From assembly GCF_000512585.2 (NCBI RefSeq), contig NC_089247.1, forward strand, positions 1,364,001 to 1,428,000: a stretch of 64,000 bases of DNA, read 5' to 3'. The notes under the pieces were generated by a model. It searched no databases. It was given only the letters and a program-made list of their open reading frames with translations, and was not told the origin of the DNA. A program made the translations under genes and the position numbers. The stretch comes from Kwoniella bestiolae CBS 10118. Its lineage: Eukaryota > Basidiomycota > Tremellomycetes > Tremellales > Cryptococcaceae. This document shows, in pieces, positions 24,040 to 34,381 of the stretch (position 1 is its first letter; every line of letters begins with the position of its first letter).

Positions 24040-27000
24040 ATGTCAGCTAAGCCTGCTCGTCCTCATCCCTACGTCCAAGCTTGGTCCGAGTCTGACAAGC
24101 GATCATCACTCCAACGTAGAAACTCAAGGGAGAGTAGTTGGACATTCGACGGTACGACCGGACGACCAGTGAGATCGCCCAAGGAGACGATGGAAATGGC
24201 ATCATCGACACGGGGTGAGCAGGAGGTGGAAAGACGATCAGAGCAGAGGTCGAGAGACGATGAGATCCCTGCTATCCCTCGAGAGAAGGATGGCGAGCTA
24301 AAGCATGAAGAGGCAATCCGCACGTGAGTTGGCTCTGTAGACTATGTTCCAGCTCTTTCGGATATACTGACGTGCAAAGTATATTATACTGACCTGTCAA
24401 AAAGAAGCTTCTGGGATCCGAACCTGTCCGATCCCTCAGCCCAATCTGCAGACCAAACACTCTCCTACACACATTCAACCGATACTCCAGAATTACAAAA
24501 CCAACCCACAGAGGAGGCAGAGGAGGACTCCCCCTATCCCGAAGTCCGCACCTCAGTCCATCCCACCGATAATCCCTTTCTTCCAGTCTCGACGGTCCGA
24601 GCGTAGTTCTTGGGGATAATCATGTCAATCTTACTTCCAGGTATAAATCAATTCTTCATATACAGATATCCCAATGTCCTAGTCCCCGGTATAGTGGCTC
24701 AGTTGATGGTTCATCCTTTCGGGATTCTGTTGGCTAAATTACCTCGAGAGGGAGGGCGGAAATGGGTAAACCCGGGTAATTGGAATTATAAGGAACACGT
24801 TCTGGTGGGTTCGAATTCACAGCTATCACCAAATTCTAAACCATAGTTGGTATCTGTGCCTATCTGCAAGCTGAGTTTAGAGGTTGTTATACAGGTCTAC
24901 GTCATGGCGAATGTCTCTGCGGGTTCGGCATACGCAACGGATATCATAGCTACTCAGAAGTTCTTCTACAACCAAAATTGGGCATGGGGCTACAAGCTGC
25001 TCTTGTGAGTACAATAAGTTATTCTATATCACTACAAATTGCTTGAGACAGCTCGACCAAGCAGGATTGTATACGGACTGACCTTTTTGCCTGTCCTGCT
25101 GTACCAGGGTGATAAGCACACAGATGCTGGGATTCTCATTCACCGGTATACTGCACAATATACTAGTCACGCCAGCTTCGATGATCTGGCCTGCTACTCT
25201 GGTCAATACAGCTTGTAAGTCGAATTCCTTCATCAGACCAGATAAAGCTGCGGATGATTACTGATACGTTATATAATGTGTCCCAGTGTTCAATACCCTC
25301 CATTCGCGTTCCGGGCCAAAACCGGCAAGAGCTAAATCTAGACAAAGATTCTTCTACCTTACTGCTGGAGTGATGTTTGCCTGGTCTTTCGTCCCGAGTT
25401 ATCTATTCACTGCTTTGAGCATGGTACGTATCCTTTCTTTCTCTCATGGGGAAAACAGCTAGACACCACGAAGCCAAAAATAGCTGATCCGTAATGTCAG
25501 TTCGACTAGGTGACATGGATCAAGCCGACTTCTCAAGTGGTGAGCTACCACATGTCCCTATATGTGTCATAAGGAAGTCAGCCAAGCTCATCATCACGTC
25601 CTTGAAACAGATCAACCTACTCTTCGGCTATCAGACAGGCGCGGGGATGTCGCTCCTGACCCTAGACTGGGGTATGATGGCCGCTGTTGGAAATCCACTA
25701 GCGACGCCATGGTGGGTCACAGGGAATGTTCTGGGAGGTTTCTTGTTTGTACGTTTGCTTGATCCCCCAGCTATCGCAACACCGCTCGAATTGTGTCGAG
25801 ATGTAACCACTGATAACGATTGACTCACGTAGTTCATATGGTTTCTCGCACCAATCTTGTACTACTCCAACACATTCTACGCCAGGTACCTACCATTCTC
25901 AAGTGCGAGGGTATTCGACGATACGTCAGTAACCACCAGTCCCTCCACCTGAAAGATTACAAGATGTAGCTGAACAATGGGTAGTATAGGGCGATGACCT
26001 ATAATGTCACGAGGATTGTCGATGATAATGCCACACTAGATGTCTCAGCTTACGAAGGTTATTCACCTGTTTATATGACTTTAGTAAGTTAACCAATCAA
26101 CACCTTTCTCACACAGACGAAAAGCCCTGCTCATATCATTATAGTCTTCCGCACTGTCTTATGGCTTGAATTTCGCTGCGTAAGCTTTCAACCGCTTACT
26201 GGGATAGTGGCACACCCAAACTGAAGCTTACAGTATTTTTGACGCATGCAGAATAATAGCCACTCTGGTGCATTCTATCTTATTCTTCAGACAACAAGGT
26301 GAATCCTCATTCAGCCAATCGTAGCGAGAAGCTGAAAGTACATAATGCCTGTTTGATAGTATGGCATAACCTCCGAAACCCACCCTCCAGAACGGATATT
26401 CACGCTCGATTATCCTCCGTCTACCCCTCAGTACCGGGATGGTGGTATCTCTCCATATTCGTGGTCAACCTGATATTGGCAATTGTTACCGTTAAAGTTT
26501 GGCCCACTGGTTTACCCATTTGGGGATTGATCGTGGCGATTTGGGTTGGCTGGGGTGATGGTACTTCCCATTGGGCTGATTCAGGCTGTTACGAATATGC
26601 AGGTTGGGTTGAACGTCATCGTCAGTATAGTCTTCAGTTTATTAAAACCACAATCTAATCAAGCCAGAGACGATGTTGTGCTGATTCTGACTGTAGAGCG
26701 AGATCATTGTTGGAGCGATGATTCCTGGTAAACCAGTCGCAATGATGATCTTCAAAGTAAGTATTGTGTTATCCACTCTTCTCAACCACTTTAACCAGAT
26801 GTATGACCATACCCTGCAAAACTGCTAGTCCAGCAGAACATGTCAGCTAACCACCTCACCCCACCCAGACATACAGCTACATAACCACAACCCAATCCCT
26901 AGGCTTCATCCAAGACCTCAAAATCGCCCACTACATGCATGTTCCCCTCCGACCGATATTCCTCGCCCAAATCACTGCATGCATCATCGGATCGATAACC

Positions 27001-27920
27001 CAATTATTAGTGCAGGCATGGCTATTCAACAATATCCCAGATATCTGTTCGAGCTCATCAGAGAAATGGTGGTGTCCCCATACTCGTACTTTCTTCTCTG
27101 CCTCTGTCCTATACGGGTTGATCGGACCGAGAAGATTGTTCGGGGCGGAAAGTCTGTATAGGCATTTGAATTGGTTTTACCTTTTGGGTGCTGTCATGCC
27201 TTTACTCACTTGGATGATGGCGAGGAGGTGGCCCAGATGGGGGTTGCAGTTTGTCTGTTGGCCTGTGGTTTTTAGTTGTGTTTCGTTGTTGCCGCCTTAT
27301 TTGCCTATCAACTTTATGAGGTGGGTGCGATGGTTATCCTACTTGCAGTTCTGGACTTGGAATGGACAGGCTGCGGACGTAATGATGTGACGATACTTTG
27401 TCATACCCTGGTCTTGTGTAGCTGATGTTGCTCGGTAAATGATCTACAGCTTCTGTATAATAGGATTCATAACTCAGCATTACATCCGGCGAAGGTATTT
27501 CGACTGGTGGTCAAGATAGTGAGTCGTCTCATCCTGTTGCACAATGTAGCGTGGACAATGACATGAACTGTTGAACTGATATCTGATATATTTGTATAAC
27601 AGCAACTACACACTATCCGCAGCGTTCACCTGCGGATACGCCCTGTGTATAATCTTGATATTCTTTACATTGCAATTACCCAAAGATGGGAAAGGTGAGT
27701 TGGGGTTGCCCCTTCTTCCGAGAAACCCCTAAGTTACCACTGAAGGATCATGGAAATAACAACTTGACTTACCTTGGTTATTCACTGTACAGTCGGTCAG
27801 TCCATCCAGGACTGGTGGGGCAACACTGTCTACCTCAACACGTTAGATGGGGAAGGCGGGGTGGCATCGGCTGCGATCCAGCTGAAAGATGGCGAAAAGT
27901 TTGGTAAATCTCCCATATGA
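24040..27920 (+). pseudogene. Oligopeptide (OPT family) transporter, disabled
   Basis: The remains encode a full-length OPT-family proton/peptide symporter of the plasma membrane, spread over more than a dozen short exons. Conserved pieces are present in order: EEDSPYPEVR at the N-terminus, FLGIIMSILLPGINQFF, the LFGYQTGAGMSLLTLDW region, NTFYARYLPF, GLIQAVTNMQVGLNVI, MIPGKPVAMMIFKTY, FFTLQLPKDGK and the WWGNTVYLNT tail. Lesions: an in-frame TAG at 24604-24606, where relatives usually have Trp before FLG; a second TAG at 25507-25509, again at an expected Trp (between FD and VTW); and one extra T in the run at 26540-26542, which shifts the frame between LIVAI and GVMVLPIGL. Splice sites and most codons are otherwise well kept, so the decay looks recent. 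Sequencing error is the main alternative, but three independent sites make it less likely. Confidence 0.85.
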
Positions 27921-28153
27921 AGCGATTGATTCAAGGATTGAGCCGGATGTGATAGTTTAGTATTGATAAGGCATCTTGTCCAAAGTATATAATAGTATAT
28001 ATATGTGTATATACCTTTTCAGTCAGACGGAATTTCGTTAATGCATACAAAGGTTATATAATTTGATTCTATACATTGAGGAAGAGCCCGGCACCCCATC
28101 TCATTTATGCTATGCTCGTGTCATTGTGACTTTAGTCATATCCCACCTCTCGA
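27921..28153. other. Intergenic region between OPT remnant and CUL3 (convergent)
   Basis: Short shared 3' flank, AT-rich with a TATA-repeat-like stretch near 27990-28010. No gene is seen. Confidence 0.4.
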
Positions 28154-31100
28154 CTAAGCCAAATACCTATACGATCCCATATCACTCGTTCTTTCCAGGT
28201 ATTCCCGCTGCATAACGAGCATCAGCATTACCCACGCACCATACTAGACTTGAACTTACATCTATCAACCCCTCTATTCGTTTCTTGATCAACAACACCG
28301 AGGGACTAAACCTAGTTGATAACTGATGGGCAACCTCCGATATCAAATCATTGTGAGACATCTGTTTACGATCCTTCATTATCCTCACTATGCAAGCCTA
28401 CATGACAAGAGCAAAGTGATCAGTGAATCCCCCTTTTTGTAGACAAGAGCGGAAGGACAAATAAACCCACCTCGACCTGATGTCTCCTCTCCTCATCAAC
28501 CATCTCCTGAGTCTCCTCCCTCTCCTTGGTAGTTTCAACTTTACTAGCAACCTGCATGATCTTTATCCTGGCCAAAGGTGACGTGAAACTCTCGTTGAAT
28601 TCGAATTTATCCGTAGGATTTATATCCCGTCCTTTTGGTATTTTGGTGAGTACTCTGAATTTACCACATGCTAGAGATTGGAGAGTACGGATCAAGTCTG
28701 GGTCGGGGAGGTCCGTGGAAGATTTGATCTCCTATTTCCAGCACATCACATACAAGTATGAGTAAGCTGGTTCTCGTCGAGTGACTAGATTGTGATGGAA
28801 GAGCAACCCAACTCACAGGGTAGGTCAGACTCTCCCCACTCTTGGTATCTTCGAATAAAAGCAATACCACCAAAGCATGAGTCGATAAATTCAAATCGTG
28901 CGTCCTAGTCTTGAATCTGACTTTCACATCTGCAGTACCCAAATTACCTTGCCATGTTAACCTCCTACCTGAATGTCTGGAATCGTAGTATTTCTGGAAA
29001 GTCTCCATGGAAGGTTGGAGGGCCGTGGGGAAATTACACGTGGTGGTAGCTACGATGGGTTGAGGCCAGTATGAAGCTGTGAGAACATTGACGTTCAGGT
29101 CGACGGGCAAGGCCTGCAGATCAAAGTAGATAAGTAAGACATCCATGTGTATGTATGGTGCACTCACTCCATGACGGGTCAAGTAATTCCTGAATGAATT
29201 AGCACTCTCATTGCTCAACCTCATATCTGTGAACATCCCTTCCAATTTCTGAGTGAATTGGAATCCCCTAGATCATACCATCGCATCAGCTTATCTTGCT
29301 CTTCCGTAAGCTTGGAAACAAGAACACAGCTCACATCTCCATCTTCAACTTCGTTACCATCTGTTTCTCCGAATCGTCACTCGCACTTCTGCCGTACAGC
29401 AATCTCCTCGCCAGGTGGTTCTTGTAATATCGCTCAAATTTATCTTTATCAGATAAGAATCTGAATAAGACAATTGTCTTCTCCAGTGCCGATTCAATCT
29501 CGCTGTCTGATCTCTATGAGCACAAAAGCAGGCGAGTCAGCTAACTGGTACATCATCGGCTGGGAAGCTAACAGCTGACATACCGCTTTGGTTCCTTTCT
29601 TCAAATTCTCATCGATGAACAAAGACAAATATTCAGGTGCTCGTGGATTGGCATTGATGAACGATTGGAATGCCTTTCCCACGCATAAAATCAGCTATCA
29701 ACGGCACGGACTTGGTCAAGCAGATAGCTTACCTCATTTATCGACACTTGGACCTGCTTATCACCCATGAAAGCAGTCTCCAAAATCCCATCAAACTTAT
29801 CTTTCAGTTCCAAAACATCTTGTACCCATTTCAAAGCAGAGTTCAAAGCGTTGTTGGCAGGTGAAGTCGCTTTAGCTTTTTCTTTGCCCTTTCCCTTTCC
29901 CTCGTCTTCAGCAGCATCATCATCCTGTCCCAGTGTGGATGGACCAGGCTGTTCCAGTCTCTCTTGGTTGACTGCTTTCCCCCTTTCTTCGATATCCAAT
30001 CTTAGTGCATTCCTCAGAGATGTTTTTCCTTGGTCTTTGGGTACTTTGAGGAAGAGGACATATAATCGACGTAGATCGCTTATTCGATCGGAATCTAACA
30101 TCGTTACTAGGCCGCTGCCTGGCATATCTAATATGGTCTGCAGGTGTGATGTGAGGAGGTTGGCAACGAGGAGTTCCTGTAGGGAGTTATGGGTTATGGT
30201 AGATAGATAGTGGACTGTGCGGTCTGCTTCTTCTGCCAGACGACGTTCGACCTGCGAATAAAGTAAAGGGTTAGATCTCGTCGAGTACTCAAATGATTAC
30301 CATCACTAGAGCAAGGGTTAGAAGTGCTCACCCTCCTCAGATATTGCGCCGCATCACCTTTCTCCAGCTCTTCGACAGCTTCCAGCCCATAAAACTCTGC
30401 TGATCTCTTCAAGAACTCAGGCTCAAAATCCATCATATACACATTCTTCCCGCCCTCCCTCTCGGACACATGTAGTCTCAGTAGAATATCCGTGCATTCC
30501 CGTATTGTTGATCTTGTGATGGTCTCTCCGTCACGTTCTAGTTGGACTTGCGACAGCAGAGTTGATATTAGGTGAGTGTGAATAGGGTATTTTGAAGAGC
30601 GGATGATTTGGAGAAGGAAGAGGGTCAGGCCGACTTCATAGATGAGGGGTAAGCCATTTGCGGTGGAATAGCCTTTGTCCTGATAGTACGATCGAGTTAT
30701 GTCAGTTAACGTGAATCATCCGGAAGAATATCAGGACGAGGAGAACAAGAGGAGCGAGGACCCACCATGTACTTCAAGATATCCCTAATCTTCCTCATCG
30801 ATCCCGTATGATCCTCCCATGCGCTCTTGATAGCCTTTAAGAACCTATCGCCTTCCAGAGCTCTCTCTATCGCTTCTGCTCCACCACCCAATTTACCTGC
30901 TCCCCTCGTACCTCCTGACCTGGGGAAGGTAGGTACGATCTTCTCTTCTGCTAACTTATCGAGATATTCTGCTATCAATGCTTTGACGCCGTTGTATAGT
31001 TGATCGCCGTCTGTACGATTCACACAGGATATAAGAATCACCACCACTGTCATGTGGGTATGAGGTCAAGACTGAACTCACGTTTATGTAGCACCATGTT

Positions 31101-31414
31101 ATACCCGTACCTATAATGCTCCTCGTAGGATAACTTGGACGCGTTATGATTTTGTATCTCCCTTATTGCGTTGGCAAGCTTGGTCCATGTATCTTTGATG
31201 GGGGTTTCGGACGTAGGCTAAACGCGACACAGTGCATCAGTATCACAAAAGAGAGATGTTACAGGTAGACGATTCTGCTACTCACTCGTTTCGGAGGTCG
31301 CTACATCGAAATCAATATTTTGATCAGTGCCATCAATCATCCGGAATAGCTCAGGCGGAAACGACCTACGATCTTGGGTTTGCCCCTCCGAGCAGCTCCC
31401 ATTGACATTGCCAT
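28154..31414 (-). CDS. CUL3: Cullin-3, scaffold of BTB-type E3 ubiquitin ligases
   Basis: Cullin-3 bridges BTB adaptors and the RING protein Rbx1. Thirteen exons: 31370-31414, 31286-31300, 31082-31217, 30766-31010, 30332-30679, 29733-30251, 29584-29673, 29335-29513, 29168-29267, 28817-29113, 28471-28731, 28260-28397 and 28154-28207. They sum to 808 residues. LSYEEHYRYGYNMVLHKHGDQLY near the N-terminus points to Cul3 and not Cul1 or Cul4. The cullin-homology segment FERYYKNHLARRLL and the neddylation site VRIMKDRK (Lys near residue 753) are intact. The end REYLERTSDMGSYRYLA matches the winged-helix tail. Exon 2 is only 15 nt (RPPKR). A Gly/Lys/Glu low-complexity insert lies in the region of residues 365-415. 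The start chosen, MAMSMGAARRGKPKI, is basic as in other Cul3 proteins. Confidence 0.93.
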
Positions 31415-31718
31415 GGTGGGATGTGTTGGACAGTGAGCTGAAGGGGGAGAGGCGAGGGATGTTACAAGGAGTATGCGTATGCAAGGAGCAATAAGGTGAA
31501 GAGGTAAAACGGCAAGACAATGTTGAAATTATAGATTGTTATGACGGTGGTGGTGATGATGGTTTTAGTCACGTTGACGAAGATAGACTATTCTCTATGT
31601 TCTCGGACTTTTTATCCGAACATCTTCCGATCCAATCTTGAATCTCACTACTCAACTTTTCTTTGCTTTTCTGATATCTTGAATACATATCTTCCCAATC
31701 ATACATCACATATCAGCC
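31415..31718. promoter_or_regulatory. Bidirectional promoter between CUL3 and the 31.7 kb gene
   Basis: Only 304 bp separate the two divergent start codons, so both promoters must share it. No specific factor site is recognised. Confidence 0.5.
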
Positions 31719-33644
31719 ATGTCAGCTCCATCACGCAATGCACTCTACGTGCTGCGCATGGTATGGCGATCACATCAACCCCCTCTTGCACGAAGAGCAG
31801 CATCAACAGCTACAGTGACACTAGCAAGAGAATCCGACCAAACACCTACGACAACCCCCAACCACGCCTCTTCTTCGACCTCGTCCACCGACAAATATCG
31901 ACTATACCCCTCTCTCGATACGCCCGCTTCCGATTCCACTCCCATTCCGCCGTCATTTCTAGAGTCAGAATCAGACGAATACACCGCCGCATCCCTGCTC
32001 CTCCCCGCCCAGGACCTTCATCCCGAACCTATCCCTTGGCCCACTCTATTCCCCCACGGCAATGTAGTCACGCCCAAATCCAGATTCTGCGATCCGATTT
32101 ACAGGTTGGTAGCTCAGAATAGATATCAAGATGCCCTAGCAATATACAAAGAGATCTTATCGCATAACCGAAGAGTTCAAACCGGTTTATTAGGCCATTC
32201 AATAAGGATACAACATCGTCATGAATATTTGAAACCTGCTTTACAAGCTTTGGAGATGGGCGATCACCAATCTACTTTATTATGGTTGAGCATCTATCCC
32301 AATCGACCAGCTACGTCAAATCATCCGGTCTTGAAGGAGATTTGGCAACCTGTATTAGACATTGTGATCAACGAGAAAGGATCATTCGTAGAAGATCCGC
32401 AATTCCTCCAGGAATTCATGGTGTTAGTTGGACAAAAAGGATTGTTACCCACCCTCCTTCCTCCAGTACTTCCCCATCTGACATTCGCTTTTCCCCCGGA
32501 AACATCGCTCAGGATATTGGCAAATGCCATCAAAGCCTATGTGAGCACGACTACATCCGAAGTCTCCGAGACGGACCGGGCGAAATTCCAGGAAGAGATC
32601 GTTCGACCTCAAGTGATTAGGTGGTGGGGATCATACCTTAGGAAACTAATTATGGGAGGATGGAAGGAGCAGGCTTCGGCTTTGGCCCATGCTAAACCTT
32701 TTGGTGGGGATGAGCATTGGGACGCGATTACTAGGAAATTCATCGACGAGGAATTGTTGGAGCCTGGTCGTCAGAAGAAAGCACAAACCCCACAGGTATA
32801 CGACACCACCAACCTCATCACATGGATGAAATCCTGTTTGGATGATCTCCCTACTCCCACCGAACTAGCCAAGTTGATCAGGGCATTATCCCACCCACTA
32901 GTCGTCCAAGATCATCCCACATCACTCGAGAGCTTCAAAAGAAGATTCACTCGACCTCCTCTGAGAAATCATCGGGGGAGGCATACCATAACGGTTCAAA
33001 GTAAATTATGGATCCATGCAGACATCATCAATCTACAACAGGATGATGAGCATCACAAGGCAGTGGAGGTATTCAGGAAATACTTCATCTGGGCAGGATT
33101 ACCCCCGCTCAAAGAGGTCTATGATCAAGAACCACATCGCATAGGAAACGAACGGATGAAATCCCAACCCACCATTCAAATGATCACTACAATCATCCCA
33201 TCGATAATCTATACTCTCCCTCGACCGAAATCCAAATCGGTCAAATCATTCTACACGGCATATATGAAACATATCTACACTTTCCCACCGTCCCTACGAC
33301 CTACCCCAGCGACGCACTCGAGATTGCTCAGAGAACTCACTCATCATTCTGGTGCGCAGATCGGGTTATTATCCCTGCGAGGATTGGTGGACGATGATTA
33401 CCAACCTGGACAAGAGGGGTACGCAGCTGTCCTCTATGCCCTCGCGGGCAGGAGGGATACGGTACAGATGTGGGATCTACTGGACGATGCCGAGAGGGCC
33501 GGGATGGTTGGGGAAAGAACATACAGGGGTATGTTGGCGGTATTGGTTAAAACGGGTTTGGCAAAAGAAGCGGAGAGGTTGTTCTGGCGAGTGCGGGAAA
33601 AGTTAGATAGGGAAGATGCATTTGAAGGATTGGATCTGTATTGA
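31719..33644 (+). CDS. Probable mitochondrial helical-repeat (PPR-like) protein
   Basis: One uninterrupted frame of 641 codons. The first 35 residues are basic, contain hydroxyl residues and lack acids (VWRSHQPPLARRAASTATVT), as in a mitochondrial presequence. After a disordered stretch (about 40-110), the chain is built of paired helices: PIYRLVAQNRYQDALAIYKEIL near 125-150 and, at the end, YAAVLYALAGRRDTVQMWDLL and TYRGMLAVLVKTGLAKEAERLFWRV. These have the spacing and A/L pattern of pentatricopeptide repeats. A role in mitochondrial RNA handling or translation is an inference from the repeat type. The absence of introns is unusual beside its neighbours. The start at 31719 gives the cleanest presequence; a second ATG at codon 14 is possible. 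Confidence 0.75.
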   Translation: MSAPSRNALYVLRMVWRSHQPPLARRAASTATVTLARESDQTPTTTPNHASSSTSSTDKYRLYPSLDTPASDSTPIPPSFLESESDEYTAASLLLPAQDLHPEPIPWPTLFPHGNVVTPKSRFCDPIYRLVAQNRYQDALAIYKEILSHNRRVQTGLLGHSIRIQHRHEYLKPALQALEMGDHQSTLLWLSIYPNRPATSNHPVLKEIWQPVLDIVINEKGSFVEDPQFLQEFMVLVGQKGLLPTLLPPVLPHLTFAFPPETSLRILANAIKAYVSTTTSEVSETDRAKFQEEIVRPQVIRWWGSYLRKLIMGGWKEQASALAHAKPFGGDEHWDAITRKFIDEELLEPGRQKKAQTPQVYDTTNLITWMKSCLDDLPTPTELAKLIRALSHPLVVQDHPTSLESFKRRFTRPPLRNHRGRHTITVQSKLWIHADIINLQQDDEHHKAVEVFRKYFIWAGLPPLKEVYDQEPHRIGNERMKSQPTIQMITTIIPSIIYTLPRPKSKSVKSFYTAYMKHIYTFPPSLRPTPATHSRLLRELTHHSGAQIGLLSLRGLVDDDYQPGQEGYAAVLYALAGRRDTVQMWDLLDDAERAGMVGERTYRGMLAVLVKTGLAKEAERLFWRVREKLDREDAFEGLDLY

Positions 33645-34381
33645 TGGAGAGTCGGAAAGAGGGCGGATGGGAGATGTAACGGGGACGAGATGAAGCGGGG
33701 CGGCGGAGGGGTGAGAGGGTGATAGGGTGAGATGGTGGAAGGGCGGAAAGGTGGAAGGGCGGAAGGGTGGAAGGGTGGAAAGGTCGAAGCGTGGAAGGGT
33801 GGAAAAGGAGAGACGACTGGAGCAATCGGCAGGGCGAGAGGGGAGAGGGGAGATGAGGGAAGATGGATGGGGCTAGCCAAACGGTCAAGTTGGGTATTAT
33901 GGCGAAAGCAGGTAGTAGAGGGGAAAGGGGTGTGAGAGGAAAGAGGAAGGGGAAAGAACAAGCGGGGTGGACAAAGCCGAAAATGTGAAGGAGGTGTTTG
34001 GGAGAAGCCTCTGTCATGTATGCCATTGGCGACATGGACCTTGAATACAAAGCATTGTTTGTTGTATCCACATGTATCTTGCATCTCAATCTGATTACCC
34101 AAGTCTGTGCCACTTTCTGGTGCGGTGTCGAATGAGGAGGAAGAGGTGGGGTGTGGGGCGCCACATCAACATGCACCCAGATAGATAGACAGATAGACAC
34201 CCTAGATTATGCATCTTCTTGCTTCCCTTCACTACCTGCGAATGTCACTCCCATTTACATACAGTGTCATGTCATATCTCAAGCATATAGCCAATATTTA
34301 TTTACTCTGAATACAATAATCATCATGGCAACTCGATCATCCCATAGCAAGATATAACACTTCCCACTGCAAACTCACAGA
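33645..34381. promoter_or_regulatory. Intergenic region with G-rich minisatellite, upstream of MED13
   Basis: The plus strand is strongly purine/G-rich from about 33650 to 33960. The minisatellite at 33737-33808 is annotated separately. Long minus-strand frames across it (up to 222 codons) are repeats read as Pro/Ser/His-rich peptide and are not credible genes. The rest should hold the MED13 promoter. Confidence 0.5.
33737..33808 (+). repeat. Minisatellite, nine copies of an 8-bp GGAAGGGY unit
   Basis: Nine consecutive 8-bp units can be laid out from 33737 to 33808: GGAAGGGC, GGAAAGGT, GGAAGGGC, GGAAGGGT, GGAAGGGT, GGAAAGGT, CGAAGCGT, GGAAGGGT and GGAAAAGG. Closely related G-rich sequence flanks it on both sides. 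The runs of three G could support G-quadruplex formation on the plus strand. Confidence 0.92.

Noticed and set aside
24604..25509. TAG read as tryptophan (altered genetic code)
   Set aside because: Both TAGs in the OPT gene fall at Trp positions, but TAG also ends other genes here (for example the gene at 770-1993, SET2's neighbour CCR4 and CUL3), and the frameshift points to decay.
33434..34200. Two minus-strand frames of 222 and 217 codons
   Set aside because: They overlap the 3' end of the intronless plus-strand gene and the G-rich minisatellite; the peptide is Pro/Ser/His repeats with no domain.
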